A stretch of DNA of 53,830 nt, from contig DYKG01000005.1 in NCBI GenBank assembly GCA_020722725.1, positions 1-53,830 of the forward strand, written 5' to 3'. The notes below the pieces were generated by a model, which did no database searches, was not told the origin of the DNA, and saw nothing but the letters and a program-made list of their open reading frames with translations. Source of the stretch: Candidatus Methylomirabilis sp. Its GTDB lineage: Bacteria > Muiribacteriota > Ozemobacteria > Ozemobacterales > Ozemobacteraceae. Below are positions 19,069 to 27,706 of the stretch, one piece after another (positions within the stretch are counted from its first letter, which is position 1; each line of letters starts with the position of its first letter). A program made the translations under genes and the position numbers.

Positions 19069-20034
19069 TTACCGGGGTGTCATTTTTGGCGGTTGCGGTG
19101 GGCTCAAATACATGATCTGGCGACCACGCTGAATTTTCAGAGCCGATGGCCGTTCACTCAGATTGCCAAGCCGGTTTGCAACCTCTGCCGACTGTTTGAA
19201 ATCGCCCTCTGCGGTGCCGATTATCTTGTCGCCGGCTCGCAGGCCGTAACCGGCAAAAGAATCTGGTATTTTTTTTACTTCAACCTTGTAGTTTCCACGT
19301 TCAGGTCTGACCTGAAAATGTCCGGCAGAAATCATATCAGCAACAGAGTTGGCACTGGTTTTGGCCTCTCGCAGAAGCTTTTCATTTTTCGCCAGGTTAG
19401 TGGCAGTCTGCGGAGAAAAAGTCGTCGCCGGTTTGTAGTATCCGGTCGGGGCAGCTGAAGAACCACCGCCAGTTTTGCTGCCAATGCCGTCTTCAAGTTC
19501 AAGAGAGCCGACTCCCTGCGGGGTAGCAAGCTGAACCGAGCGCATCGTCGCACTGATAATCCGTAAATTTTCTTTCCCGACGTTTTTTTCCCTTACTACC
19601 AGAACTCTTTTGCCGCTGGGTTCGTAAACGAAAGCAGCGCTGTTGCCGTCTTTTTCAAGCACAATGCCTTTCAAACGGTAACCTGCCGCAAAAAGATCGA
19701 TGGTTCCGGGGCCGGTAGCAACATGTGATTCAACAATGGCTGAACGGGTCGCAACTATTTCTTCAACAGGCTTTTCTGCCCGAGCCGGCTCCTTTTTCTG
19801 ATAATCAAGGCCGAAAGAAGCTGCGAAAGCCTCAGGATTGAGTCCGGCGAAAATCTGGCTGTTAGTGGAAGAATTGCTCGATTTTGCGGTCGCTTCGCCT
19901 GGTTTTGGAGCGTGAATTATCAATCCGCGCGGCCGGGGCAACAAAATAAAGCTGCCTGCGGCATAAACGGCAAGCACCACCACGACCATCGCAGCCAGAA
20001 GCTTCGGGTTCAATTTTTCAAAAATTATTTTCAT
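19069..20034 (-). CDS. gspC: Type II secretion inner-membrane protein GspC with PDZ domain
   Basis: 321 residues. Short cytoplasmic start, membrane helix (about 12-32, LLAAMVVVVLAVYAAGSFI), linker, homology region (about 112-175, YRLKGIVLEKDGNSAAFVY) and a C-terminal PDZ domain (about 235-310, including YGLRAGDKIIG). GspC links the GspL/M platform to the secretin N0 domain and helps choose substrates. It is the first gene of the gsp operon, and a promoter is predicted about 90 bases upstream. No clear Shine-Dalgarno sequence precedes the ATG. 99 bases separate it from gspD. Confidence 0.93.
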   Translation of the reverse strand: MKIIFEKLNPKLLAAMVVVVLAVYAAGSFILLPRPRGLIIHAPKPGEATAKSSNSSTNSQIFAGLNPEAFAASFGLDYQKKEPARAEKPVEEIVATRSAIVESHVATGPGTIDLFAAGYRLKGIVLEKDGNSAAFVYEPSGKRVLVVREKNVGKENLRIISATMRSVQLATPQGVGSLELEDGIGSKTGGGSSAAPTGYYKPATTFSPQTATNLAKNEKLLREAKTSANSVADMISAGHFQVRPERGNYKVEVKKIPDSFAGYGLRAGDKIIGTAEGDFKQSAEVANRLGNLSERPSALKIQRGRQIMYLSPPQPPKMTPR

Positions 20035-20128
20035 TTTTGGTTTGAATTACTGATTTTATGCTTTTCGCCAATTTTTCAGGTTCAGGGCAAAGTAATTTAC
20101 ATTTCAGATTTTCAATCACGACCTTTTA

Positions 20129-20157
20129 ATGATAGAGGCATTTCAGATGGTTTGCAA
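20129..20157 (-). promoter_or_regulatory. Predicted promoter of the gsp operon
   Basis: On the minus strand TTGCAA (20152-20157) and TATCAT (20129-20134) are separated by exactly 17 bases, in the 208-base spacer between nth and gspC. This would give a leader of about 90 bases. No operator-like repeat is seen nearby. Confidence 0.45.
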
Positions 20158-20242
20158 TAAGGTTGAATTTCGATTCTTCCGGAATTCATTTCTCAAGAAG
20201 CACCCTGCCCAATACGAATATTTTATTGTCTAACCTATACGA

Positions 20243-20884
20243 TCAGGCCGGCAGGCCGATTCTCGGGCAATGAACGGCTACCTCGCAGTTGCCGCAATCG
20301 GGTCGGCGGGCACTGCAGCGCTCGCGACCGTGCAGAATGAGCAGATGGGAAAAATCTATCCACTTTTTCGGCGGCACAATTTTCATCAGGTCCTGTTCGA
20401 TTTTTTCGGGATCTGACTGCTCAGAAAACCCCATTCTATGCGAAAGCCGACGAACATGGGTATCGACAACGATGCCTTCTGCTTTTTTGAAAGCGGTTCC
20501 CAGAATAACGCTGGCGGTTTTTCGCCCGACTCCGGGCAACTGCACAAGCTCGTCGAGGGTCTGGGGAATTCGGCCGGCAAACCTGCTCTCAAGTGCCTTA
20601 GCGCAGGCGATGATGTTTTTGGCCTTGTTGCGAAAAAAACCGGTTGATTTGATTGCACCTTCGACGGCAGCCTGAGTGGCGGTTGCAAAAGCAGAAATGG
20701 TCGAAAACTTTTTAAACAGATCGGGAGTTACCATATTCACTCTTTTGTCGGTGCACTGGGCCGAAAGAATGGTGGCAACCAGAAGCTGCCATGGATTTTC
20801 GTGGGTAAGGGCACATTCAGGAGCGGGATATTTCTGTTCGAGTATTTTAATTATATTTTTGAGATGGTTATTGTTTGTCATCAT
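20243..20884 (-). CDS. nth: Endonuclease III (DNA N-glycosylase/AP lyase)
   Basis: 213 residues, usual length. The helix-hairpin-helix LVQLPGVGRKTASVIL carries the catalytic Lys, and VVDTHVRRLSHRMG the catalytic Asp. The C-terminus has the four-cysteine [4Fe-4S] pattern C-x6-C-x2-C-x5-C (CSARRPDCGNCEVAVHC). It removes oxidised pyrimidines in base excision repair. Two ATG codons (20884, 20881) compete as start; both overlap the end of the upstream membrane-protein gene, so the two are probably one transcript. It has no functional link with the gsp operon downstream. Confidence 0.97.
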   Translation of the reverse strand: MMTNNNHLKNIIKILEQKYPAPECALTHENPWQLLVATILSAQCTDKRVNMVTPDLFKKFSTISAFATATQAAVEGAIKSTGFFRNKAKNIIACAKALESRFAGRIPQTLDELVQLPGVGRKTASVILGTAFKKAEGIVVDTHVRRLSHRMGFSEQSDPEKIEQDLMKIVPPKKWIDFSHLLILHGRERCSARRPDCGNCEVAVHCPRIGLPA

Positions 20885-21560
20885 TCATTCCCACATCGGT
20901 AGATCGACTTTGATCGCCGGAAATAAACTCATCATCGGCCAGCAGTGCTTCAGCCTGGCGTGCGCGCAAGCCGGCGGGCATCGACTGCAGGGGCTCTGCC
21001 TCAGAGTCGATACCCGCTTTCTCCGTACTTTTTGAATCATGAATATTTGTATCGGTCAACCCAGGCGCAGAGTCATCCTCAGCAGTTTCCCCAAGCTGCG
21101 CTTTTAATTCGTTGAATCGTTCGTCAATCGCCTGCTGCAAAAGGCTCTCATCGGGCAACGAAGACGGGTGAAAAATCGCCACTCCAGCCATTGCAGCCAC
21201 CAGGGTCGCCATTCCAGTTGACAGAATGCGCAGAAAATAATTGAGCGCAAAACCGCTGGAAAGTATCCACAAAACGCTCCAAAATAGAGTTGCAACAATA
21301 AAAATCATCATCCAGGTAGTGAAAAGTCTGATTACATAAGGGCCCTGAAAATCCTGGCGTGAAAAATTCATTCTACGCCTGAGAAGGGCATCAACTTCTG
21401 CAACCGGATGCCGGCCACCATTCATTCGAACCAGCACAGCTTTTAGCAGATTCAGACGCTTCAAAGCATCGACGTCGGCAGCGAGATCCGGCTCTGAAGC
21501 CAATGGTTCCGGAGCCAAAGCCGGTTCTTCGGTTGTCTGATTGTCAAGTTTTTCTGCCAT
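20868..21560 (-). CDS. Small membrane protein of unknown function
   Basis: 230 residues from ATG 21560 (an upstream extension of the frame to 21677 looks non-coding). A charged N-terminal third is followed by a pair of membrane helices (about 95-150, TWMMIFIVATLFWSVLWIL and ILSTGMATLVAAMAGVAIF), then an acidic, low-complexity C-terminal tail. No family is recognised. The stop codon lies inside the start region of nth. It is divergent from the phospholipase-like gene. Confidence 0.7.
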   Translation of the reverse strand: MAEKLDNQTTEEPALAPEPLASEPDLAADVDALKRLNLLKAVLVRMNGGRHPVAEVDALLRRRMNFSRQDFQGPYVIRLFTTWMMIFIVATLFWSVLWILSSGFALNYFLRILSTGMATLVAAMAGVAIFHPSSLPDESLLQQAIDERFNELKAQLGETAEDDSAPGLTDTNIHDSKSTEKAGIDSEAEPLQSMPAGLRARQAEALLADDEFISGDQSRSTDVGMNDDKQ

Positions 21561-21644
21561 GGCTGATAATATACCACATCTCAGCAATCGATAAGAATTT
21601 CTCACAAAGCGAACAATACAATTGCCGGCGTGCCTGCAGCCAAT

Positions 21645-21673
21645 TTGATAAAAAACTTTAAAAAGGCTAGAAT
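21645..21673 (+). promoter_or_regulatory. Sigma70-type promoter for the zinc-phospholipase-like gene
   Basis: TTGATA (21645-21650) and TAGAAT (21668-21673) with an exact 17-base spacer rich in A/T. The predicted start of transcription near 21680 leaves a leader of about 48 bases with AAGGAAAG before the TTG start codon. It is the clearest promoter in the window. Confidence 0.75.
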
Positions 21674-21727
21674 GCAAAAGTTGATTCTATTCTGCACAAC
21701 AGACATCATTAAGGAAAGTTAGCTAAA

Positions 21728-22678
21728 TTGGCAATAACAAAGCGTTTACTCCCATTATTGTTCTTATTTGCCCTGATTTTTTCCGCATGGCCTGGACGCG
21801 CGTTGGCCTGGGGGTACCACACCCATCGCAAGCTTACGGCCGAGGCTTTCAAACACATGCCCGAAGCTTTCCAGAACCGCTTTTCCCGCCAGAAAAAGTC
21901 GTTTCTCAAAGGCAGCACCGATCCCGACATGCTGATCAAAGACTTTACCAATCACATTTACTACCTTGACGGCACCCAGACCGGCGGGTTGTATCGCATC
22001 ACCGACCTGTTCAACCGTGCCGTAGAACTCTTGCGCAGCGGTGAAAGCGACGAAAAAAGCGCCTACGTCATGGGTCTGATGTCACATTACATCGCAGACC
22101 TCAACCAGCCGCTGCACACCGCCGGCAAAGAGCGCGACCCTTACGAAGATGCTTATCACTCACTTTACGAAGGTGAGATAAATCACAGTCTGCGCAACTT
22201 CAACCTGGTCTGCAGCAATGAGCGTCTGATTACTTCTATTGAAGAGCGAGTGAGGGAAATGGTCGGCGCTGCCAACCGCCATTACGACGAAATTGGCATG
22301 TCTTACCGGGCCGGCACCAATCTGGCCCCGTTAATGGAAATGACCGGCCGGCAATTGAACGCTTCGCTGCAGCACATCGTCGATTTCTGGGCTACCGCTC
22401 TTTACAGTGCCAATTTTAATGCCTCGACCCAGCAGACGGCACAGACTTCTCCTGCCGAAGACTGGAATATCCAGGGGAAACCGGAAAAAGAAGCCGACAG
22501 CATCAATGTTAACTCGGCATCGGCAGCAGACATGGCGGCCTTTTTCCGCATCAGTGAAGAAAAAGCCCGGCGCCTCGTCGATGGCAGACCATTCAAAAGC
22601 GCTTATGATCTGGCCAAAACCGGAGTTTTCAACCCGATGTACATCAAGCGCAACAAAGAGCGCATCAGAATAAAATAA
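21728..22678 (+). CDS. Exported zinc-dependent phospholipase C/P1-nuclease-like enzyme fused to a helix-hairpin-helix domain
   Basis: 316 residues from a TTG start. The signal peptide ends ALA at residue 27, so the mature protein begins with Trp28, as in phospholipase C and P1/S1 nuclease, where Trp1 itself binds zinc. All nine expected metal ligands can be placed: Trp28, His33, Asp65, His76, His120-x3-Asp124-x5-His130, and His144-x3-Glu148. Glu rather than Asp at the last position favours the phospholipase C branch (zinc-dependent PLC family). Residues 255-316 form a ComEA-like helix-hairpin-helix (INVNSASAADMAAFF), usually DNA-binding, an unusual partner here. It is followed 71 bases later by an SLH-like gene on the same transcript. 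Confidence 0.88.
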   Translation: MAITKRLLPLLFLFALIFSAWPGRALAWGYHTHRKLTAEAFKHMPEAFQNRFSRQKKSFLKGSTDPDMLIKDFTNHIYYLDGTQTGGLYRITDLFNRAVELLRSGESDEKSAYVMGLMSHYIADLNQPLHTAGKERDPYEDAYHSLYEGEINHSLRNFNLVCSNERLITSIEERVREMVGAANRHYDEIGMSYRAGTNLAPLMEMTGRQLNASLQHIVDFWATALYSANFNASTQQTAQTSPAEDWNIQGKPEKEADSINVNSASAADMAAFFRISEEKARRLVDGRPFKSAYDLAKTGVFNPMYIKRNKERIRIK

Positions 22679-22749
22679 AGCTTAAACAAAATCAGCAATC
22701 TGCCGATATATGCGAACTGAAAATTGCATTTATTCTGGAGGCAGATTTC

Positions 22750-23958
22750 ATGATCAACAACAGGCGCTATTTCATTGCCGGCGTTCTGGCCGCCACTTTC
22801 GGGGTTGCCGGAATTTTCAGCATCGATTCGATTCAGGCTTCAGGAAGCAGGCTGCAGGCTGAAATCAAATTTGCACGTCGGATTGGTATTTACGATTCAA
22901 CCAGTTACAGCAGCAGAATGCTTGCCCGCCCCATTGCAGAACAGGCTTTTTATCGCGGACTGACCAGTGTAATGTATGAATTGAATTTCATTGAATCCCT
23001 GAGTCCTGATGAAATGAAGCATCTCGGCATCATTCCTGCGACCGACGACAAACCGGTTATTTCTCGAAAAGCAGCTATTGAAAGCATATTCAGAGCCATA
23101 AGTTTTGCGGTAAATTCAGGCGCGGTAAAGCCTTCACGGGAAACTGCCAATCTTCAGCCTTTCTCTGACTGGATAATCGAGGAAAAATACATGCAGGGTC
23201 TTGGCGAAGCACTCGATCGCGGCATCATTAAAGGCATGCCCAATGGACGTTTCTGCCCAAATACCCATTTAAAAACATCAGACGCCCTGGTTATATTCAA
23301 AAGAATGTTTGATGCCTATGCCGTCCAAACGGCAGAACCGGTAAAAAAGCAGGTAGTTGCAATCGAACCGGGCAATCAGTCAGAACCGGCTACAGGCTTC
23401 AATCTTGAGCGCCTGCAGAAAGCCGGAGCTTTTTCAACGATTGACTGCAATGTAAAAATGAACCCGGTCAAACCGTTAAAACTTAAAGAGCTTTACGGCA
23501 TGCTGCATGGAATTTTGACTCAGGCTGATAAACCGGCTTACCTTACCGAATTGAAATATTTTGTCAGAAACCGCAGCATGAAGAGAAAAGTAACCCGCAC
23601 CATGCTTGCAGGGCTTGGTTCAATAATGGTAAGAGCCCTGTCCTGCCCGAATGTTGAAAGCAAAGCCCTTTACGCTGACGTAAAAGCCGGTTCAGGTCTC
23701 GACCGCGCCCTGAGCTTCCTGAGCCGGGCAGGCATCAGACTTGGATATGAAAATAATCAGCTCAAAGGCTATGAAGTCGTTACTACCGAAGAAGCGGTTG
23801 GAATGCTGAATAAAATCGTTGATTCAGCCGACCAGTTTCGGCAGAATCAGGGAATATCAGCCACCCGCAACGACTTTGACTCTTTCAAAGCCCTGATCGA
23901 AGGCAGAAAAGCGAGAATCCGCCGCATTCTTAACCGTAACAGCGAACCTGGCAATTAA
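22750..23958 (+). CDS. Exported SLH-like domain protein
   Basis: 402 residues. Signal peptide 1-30. Two regions resemble S-layer homology repeats: about 135-190 (IIEEKYMQGLGEALDRGII, then NGRFCPNTHLKTSDALVIF) and about 310-355 (LSFLSRAGIRLGYENNQL, then GYEVVTTEEAVGMLNKIV). SLH domains usually tether proteins to cell-wall polymers. The copies here are divergent, so the call is by pattern only. GGAGG lies eight bases before the ATG and an intrinsic terminator follows the stop. It probably shares the promoter of the upstream enzyme gene. Confidence 0.75.
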   Translation: MINNRRYFIAGVLAATFGVAGIFSIDSIQASGSRLQAEIKFARRIGIYDSTSYSSRMLARPIAEQAFYRGLTSVMYELNFIESLSPDEMKHLGIIPATDDKPVISRKAAIESIFRAISFAVNSGAVKPSRETANLQPFSDWIIEEKYMQGLGEALDRGIIKGMPNGRFCPNTHLKTSDALVIFKRMFDAYAVQTAEPVKKQVVAIEPGNQSEPATGFNLERLQKAGAFSTIDCNVKMNPVKPLKLKELYGMLHGILTQADKPAYLTELKYFVRNRSMKRKVTRTMLAGLGSIMVRALSCPNVESKALYADVKAGSGLDRALSFLSRAGIRLGYENNQLKGYEVVTTEEAVGMLNKIVDSADQFRQNQGISATRNDFDSFKALIEGRKARIRRILNRNSEPGN

Positions 23959-23964
23959 TCACCA

Positions 23965-24005
23965 AAAATCAGGTTCAGCCACATGGCTGAACCTGATTTT
24001 TTTTC
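23965..24005 (+). terminator. Intrinsic terminator after the SLH-like gene
   Basis: Perfect 14-bp stem (AATCAGGTTCAGCC at 23967-23980, GGCTGAACCTGATT at 23985-23998), ACAT loop, followed by an eight-base T-run. Confidence 0.92.
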
Positions 24006-24230
24006 TAATTGCCATGGAATTTTTTTGTGGTTATGTGTTCTTTGTACCCTGGTGTGAAAAATTGAACCCGCTGGAGGTTAAAATTTATAAATGAGTGAAG
24101 AAAATCCCAGGGTTTCTCGCCTGGTTCACCCTGATTGTTTTCGGGCTCGCAGCCTGCCACATCCGGGTATCGAGCCTTTTCTCATTTCACCTGTTTAACC
24201 TTTTACCCCATTAAAACAAAGGTTTAAAAT

Positions 24231-25139
24231 TCAACACCACAATTTGAGATAAATGAAGCGAAAGATTCCGGCGACAGCAAGTAGAAGCAGCGAAGCCAGC
24301 AGAGAAAAGCGCGAGCGCTTTGCCAGCGGAAGGGCGGGCGTTGAATCCAGTTCACCTGAAGTGAGAGAAATGGCGGCCTCGACTGGTTTATCGGGAATAT
24401 CCGCCCGTTTGGAAAATTCATTCGGATCCGGAAAAATGCCGCGATCGCGGAATACCATCAGCATTGAAGCCAGTCTTCCCTGATCATGAGACAGCGGCAA
24501 ACCGCTCTTTTCCCAGCTTTCCAGGGCTGATCGCGGAAAACCGATTTCCAGTTCGAGGCGCGATCTTAAAATGAAATAGGCCTGCAGGTTCAGGCCGGGT
24601 AAATGATCGTCATCGGCTTTTCCACTTAGCACAAAAGTTTTTATTGCTTCATTCAAATATTTGATTGCCGATCGTTTTTCTTCGAGGTCAGGCTTACCGG
24701 CAAACATTTTTATGGCGGCAACCGCGGCATATAGCTCATGAATCTCGGAACTGCCGCGGTTAATTCCAATCGCTTCCTGTAGAAGTCTGATCGCCTGCTC
24801 TTTTTTGCCAAGATACCGACCGAGATTGGTTGCAAGCAACTGCCACGGCCGGTTTTCACCGGGAACCAGAACGGTAATGGCGTGCAGTAGCGGTAAAAGA
24901 TCGGTGTTTCCTGCATAGCTTCCGGCGACGAACCGGTATTTCTCAATTCTCGAAGGGCCCGAATGCATATAGCGGTCGGCCTGTTCCCAGAGGCGGGCGG
25001 CCACAAAACCACGCAGATTTTCGGGTATAAGGCGGGTCAGTACGGCGGTCTGCGTATCAGCGAAAAATGCCGGAGATTGGGTTTGACAGCTGAATGCACA
25101 GACCAGCAGCAGAATTGCCAGAAGCCAGTTGCGCAGCAT
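24231..25139 (-). CDS. TPR-containing membrane protein linked to an ABC transporter
   Basis: 302 residues. A hydrophobic N-terminus, LLAILLLVCAFSC, could be a signal peptide or weak lipobox. Helical repeats about 90-230 (PWQLLATNLGRYLGKKEQAIRLLQEAI and similar) look like tetratricopeptide repeats, and one C-terminal membrane helix (about 278-298) is present. It lies three bases after the permease gene, so it probably works with the ABC transporter, for example as an accessory scaffold. The function is not recognised. Confidence 0.7.
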   Translation of the reverse strand: MLRNWLLAILLLVCAFSCQTQSPAFFADTQTAVLTRLIPENLRGFVAARLWEQADRYMHSGPSRIEKYRFVAGSYAGNTDLLPLLHAITVLVPGENRPWQLLATNLGRYLGKKEQAIRLLQEAIGINRGSSEIHELYAAVAAIKMFAGKPDLEEKRSAIKYLNEAIKTFVLSGKADDDHLPGLNLQAYFILRSRLELEIGFPRSALESWEKSGLPLSHDQGRLASMLMVFRDRGIFPDPNEFSKRADIPDKPVEAAISLTSGELDSTPALPLAKRSRFSLLASLLLLAVAGIFRFIYLKLWC

Positions 25140-25142
25140 CGC

Positions 25143-25907
25143 TCAGTTTTTCCGCTGGCGGCGGGCCAGCAGATCAGCAACCAGCAGATAAAAACCGGTA
25201 ATGAAAATCGCGTAAAAACTGGAAATGAGCGCCTCCTGTGAACTGAGAATTTCCCGCTCAAGAATGAGCCCGGAAAAGCGGAACATGCTCAAATCCGGTA
25301 TTAATGAAAGAAAAAGCGATCCAATCAGGGTCAGACCGTCATCAAAACTGGCGCTTTTGAAAACCTGTGCGAGGCTGGTGCTTGAAAAAACGTAAAGCAG
25401 AATTATCCATGAAATTGCCAAAAACCTTGAAAATATGCGGCTCAACAAAATCAGTGCCGCAACCAGAACCATTGCTTCAAGAAAGACGAAATAGCCGGTG
25501 AACATGATTTCGGGCAACCAGGCTCCCTGCATCAGGCGATAAAAGATGAAAAACAGCAGGGATAAACCGCCAATCGCTGCCATCAGCGAAAAAGCAATGC
25601 CGAGAAACTGGCCGAAAAACAGATGTAGATAGTTTTTTACCCGGCTTAACATGAACCAGCCACGGTTTTCGCCATCAGACCAGATCAGATGTTCCAGGCA
25701 CATGACCAGAGCCATTACCATGGCGACCAGGCTAAGAAAAAGCCCGCCAGCATCTTTGGCAAAAAGCGTCTGATATCCAGGGCTCTCGGCGTTTATCATC
25801 CAGATTGCCAGCAGCAGCGGCAGTGACAGCAGAAAAAGCGCAGCGGGCAAACGACTGCGCATCGTGCGAACCATTATCATTTCAGCAATAATCAGAACCT
25901 GATTCAT
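25143..25907 (-). CDS. ABC transporter permease (ABC-2-like)
   Basis: 254 residues with about six membrane helices (for example AALFLLSLPLLLAIWMI, LGIAFSLMAAIGGLSLLFFI, SFYAIFITGFYLLVADLL). Topology and pairing with an ATP-binding subunit fit an ABC-2-type exporter permease. The start codon overlaps the ATPase stop by four bases (ATGA). The substrate is unknown. Confidence 0.8.
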   Translation of the reverse strand: MNQVLIIAEMIMVRTMRSRLPAALFLLSLPLLLAIWMINAESPGYQTLFAKDAGGLFLSLVAMVMALVMCLEHLIWSDGENRGWFMLSRVKNYLHLFFGQFLGIAFSLMAAIGGLSLLFFIFYRLMQGAWLPEIMFTGYFVFLEAMVLVAALILLSRIFSRFLAISWIILLYVFSSTSLAQVFKSASFDDGLTLIGSLFLSLIPDLSMFRFSGLILEREILSSQEALISSFYAIFITGFYLLVADLLARRQRKN

Positions 25908-26644
25908 GATTTTTTCCCCGCTTTTTCATACTGCCCGATAATCTGGGAAAAACGCTCTTCAACCTGGGCGCCCTTGGGGCAAAATTTTTCGGAAGTGCCA
26001 CTGAAGCAGATTTTTCCCTGGTGTATGATGCCGATGCAGTCACAGATTTCCATCAGATCAGCAAGAATGTGGGTGGTGAAAAAAACGGTGCGGCCAACCG
26101 CTTTCTGTTGTTTGATCAGGTTTTTCACCAGCTGCCTGCCAAGCGGGTCAAGTCCGCTGGTCGGCTCATCGAAAATCAGCAGTTCGGGCTCATGGGCCAC
26201 CGCAGCAGCAAGCGACAGACGCTGGGCATTTCCCTTTGACAGAGTGGCAACATTCTGGTCGGCGTATTCTTCGAGGCCAAACTGCACCAACAATTCTTTC
26301 AAGCGATCATTTGACAGCTCTTTTTCAAGCAGGGCGCATGAATACTCAAGCATCTCACCGACTCGCAGATAACCAGGCAGTTCAGGGTTTTCAGGGGCAA
26401 AGCCAATTCGCGAGGGTTTAACCTGCTGCGGGTGCTCTTCGAGAATCCTGATTGCACCATCGTCTGGTCGGCTGAGATTAAGCATAGCCCTGATCGCCGT
26501 GGTTTTTCCGGCACCGTTGATGCCTGCCAGACCGTAAATCGCCTGGGCATCGACCTGCAGATCCAAGCCATCAAGGGCTTTGGTTACGCCACCACGCCGG
26601 GCAAAAGTTTTGCTGACCTGATCGAAACTGATATGAGTTTTCAT
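25904..26644 (-). CDS. ABC transporter ATP-binding protein
   Basis: 246 residues. Walker A GINGAGKTT (about 41-49), Q-loop region (GFAPENPELPGYLRVGEML), signature LSKGNAQRLSLAAA, Walker B LLIFDEPTSGLDP, and the switch His in TTHILADLME. It is most like the CcmA/ABC-2 export class. It forms a transporter with the downstream permease. A perfect TATAAT ends only eight bases before the ATG, so the mRNA may have almost no leader. Confidence 0.95.
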   Translation of the reverse strand: MKTHISFDQVSKTFARRGGVTKALDGLDLQVDAQAIYGLAGINGAGKTTAIRAMLNLSRPDDGAIRILEEHPQQVKPSRIGFAPENPELPGYLRVGEMLEYSCALLEKELSNDRLKELLVQFGLEEYADQNVATLSKGNAQRLSLAAAVAHEPELLIFDEPTSGLDPLGRQLVKNLIKQQKAVGRTVFFTTHILADLMEICDCIGIIHQGKICFSGTSEKFCPKGAQVEERFSQIIGQYEKAGKKS

Positions 26645-26652
26645 CGTGGCCC

Positions 26653-26681
26653 ATTATAAACAAAACCCATGCAAAAACCAA
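26653..26681 (-). promoter_or_regulatory. Promoter of the ABC transporter genes, probably giving a leaderless mRNA
   Basis: Minus-strand TTGGTT (26676-26681), 17-base spacer, perfect TATAAT (26653-26658). The normal start point would fall at or within two bases of the ATG at 26644. Confidence 0.6.
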
Positions 26682-26794
26682 CTTTTTACAATCTTGCCTT
26701 GCAGGCACAATAAATAGACTATCGCCGCAAGAATTAGAACCGCATCATGACAAAAACAAGAAAGATTTAAAAATCTGTGCAGAGAAACAGCAAT

Positions 26795-26829
26795 GGGTTG
26801 CTCCGGAAAGCCTGCATACGGAACAACCC
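26795..26829 (-). terminator. Possible terminator hairpin after tpx
   Basis: GGGTTGCTCCG (26795-26805) pairs with CGGAACAACCC (26819-26829) with one mismatch, about 25 bases after the tpx stop. There is no good U-run, so termination by it is uncertain. Confidence 0.35.
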
Positions 26830-26854
26830 CAATTAAAGCTGAATCAGATCGAAG

Positions 26855-27367
26855 TCAGGAAGCCTTTTTCGCAGCGGCGAGAGCGGCTTCGTAGTCGGGT
26901 TCGTGAGTTACCTCAGAAACCACCTGAATGTAGGTGATCTTGCCCGATGAATCGACGACCATTACCGAACGGGCGAACAGGCGCAGTTCTTTTATGTGAA
27001 GACCAAGTGCATCGGCCAGACCCATATGCGCATGATCAGACAAAGTGCGAACGTTCTTGATGCCGGCACCACCGCACCAACGGGCCTGGGCGAAAGGCAG
27101 GTCGGCAGACACGGCAAAAACGCCGATGTTCATGCCGGCGGCTTTTTCATTGAATTTGCGAACCTGAGTATCACATACCGGCGTGTCGAGCGACGGTACC
27201 GTGGTTACAATTTTCACACCCTTTACTTCATCGATTTTGAAGGGGGTAAGATCGTTGTTCAGAAGCACAACGCCAACGGGAAATTTATCACCGAGACCGA
27301 CTTTTTTGCTGCCAATAAGAGTGAGCGGATTGCCCATAAAAGTCACTTTACCAGTTTCATTTGCCAT
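26855..27367 (-). CDS. tpx: Thiol peroxidase (atypical 2-Cys peroxiredoxin)
   Basis: 170 residues from ATG 27367, which has GGAGAGG seven bases upstream; an in-frame ATG at 27427 would add 20 residues foreign to the family. The peroxidatic Cys65 lies in TVPSLDTPVCDTQVRKFN and the resolving Cys98 in LPFAQARWCGG, the spacing expected for Tpx. Length and ends match the family. It reduces hydroperoxides with thioredoxin, usually in the cytoplasm or periplasm; no signal peptide is seen here. It is a single-gene unit. Confidence 0.97.
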   Translation of the reverse strand: MANETGKVTFMGNPLTLIGSKKVGLGDKFPVGVVLLNNDLTPFKIDEVKGVKIVTTVPSLDTPVCDTQVRKFNEKAAGMNIGVFAVSADLPFAQARWCGGAGIKNVRTLSDHAHMGLADALGLHIKELRLFARSVMVVDSSGKITYIQVVSEVTHEPDYEAALAAAKKAS

Positions 27368-27535
27368 AATAGTGCCTCTCCAATCTGAATAGAAATTTGC
27401 AATTTCATATTCATCAGCTTCATACAAAGCAAAATAAAAGTCAAGCCATTTTTAATACTTTTTTTGTGTCATTTATAATAATCAGCAAAAGTATGCGCAA
27501 AAGCACCCAGGTGCGAGAGATACCTTTATGGCCTG

Positions 27536-27706
27536 CTATTTGACCTGGTTTTTTGTTGCGCTTTTTTTTCCATCTTTTTGGATTCTTTTCATAAAAGCTG
27601 GCGAATTTCCAAAAGCAGCATCAAAAACAAAATTGATCCACAAAAAAACAAACGGCAAGCCGACCCAAACCTGATTTTTGTTGAAGCAACCTGGCCAGTG
27701 GCTCAT
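27536..27706 (-). CDS. Small putative membrane protein (56 aa) coupled to the HEAT-repeat gene
   Basis: The ATG overlaps the TGA of the HEAT-repeat gene (ATGA). The product has one hydrophobic segment (VGLPFVFLWINFVFDAAF) followed by a strongly basic tail (MKRIQKDGKKSATKNQ), a plausible single-pass inner-membrane peptide. No Shine-Dalgarno sequence, so it would need re-initiation. Support is only the overlap and the topology; it may be chance. Confidence 0.4.
   Translation of the reverse strand: MSHWPGCFNKNQVWVGLPFVFLWINFVFDAAFGNSPAFMKRIQKDGKKSATKNQVK

Noticed and set aside
24091..24198. 35-codon plus-strand frame after the SLH terminator, with GGAGG upstream
   Set aside because: The ribosome site is 13 bases from the ATG, and the product is proline/arginine-rich without recognisable features.
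24194..24228. AT-rich inverted repeat TTTAACCTTT/AAAGGTTTAAA after the TPR-like gene
   Set aside because: Weak stem and no U-run on the minus strand; not supported as a terminator.
26855..27427. Longer Tpx start at 27427
   Set aside because: The extra 20 residues are unlike the family, while ATG 27367 has an ideal ribosome site.
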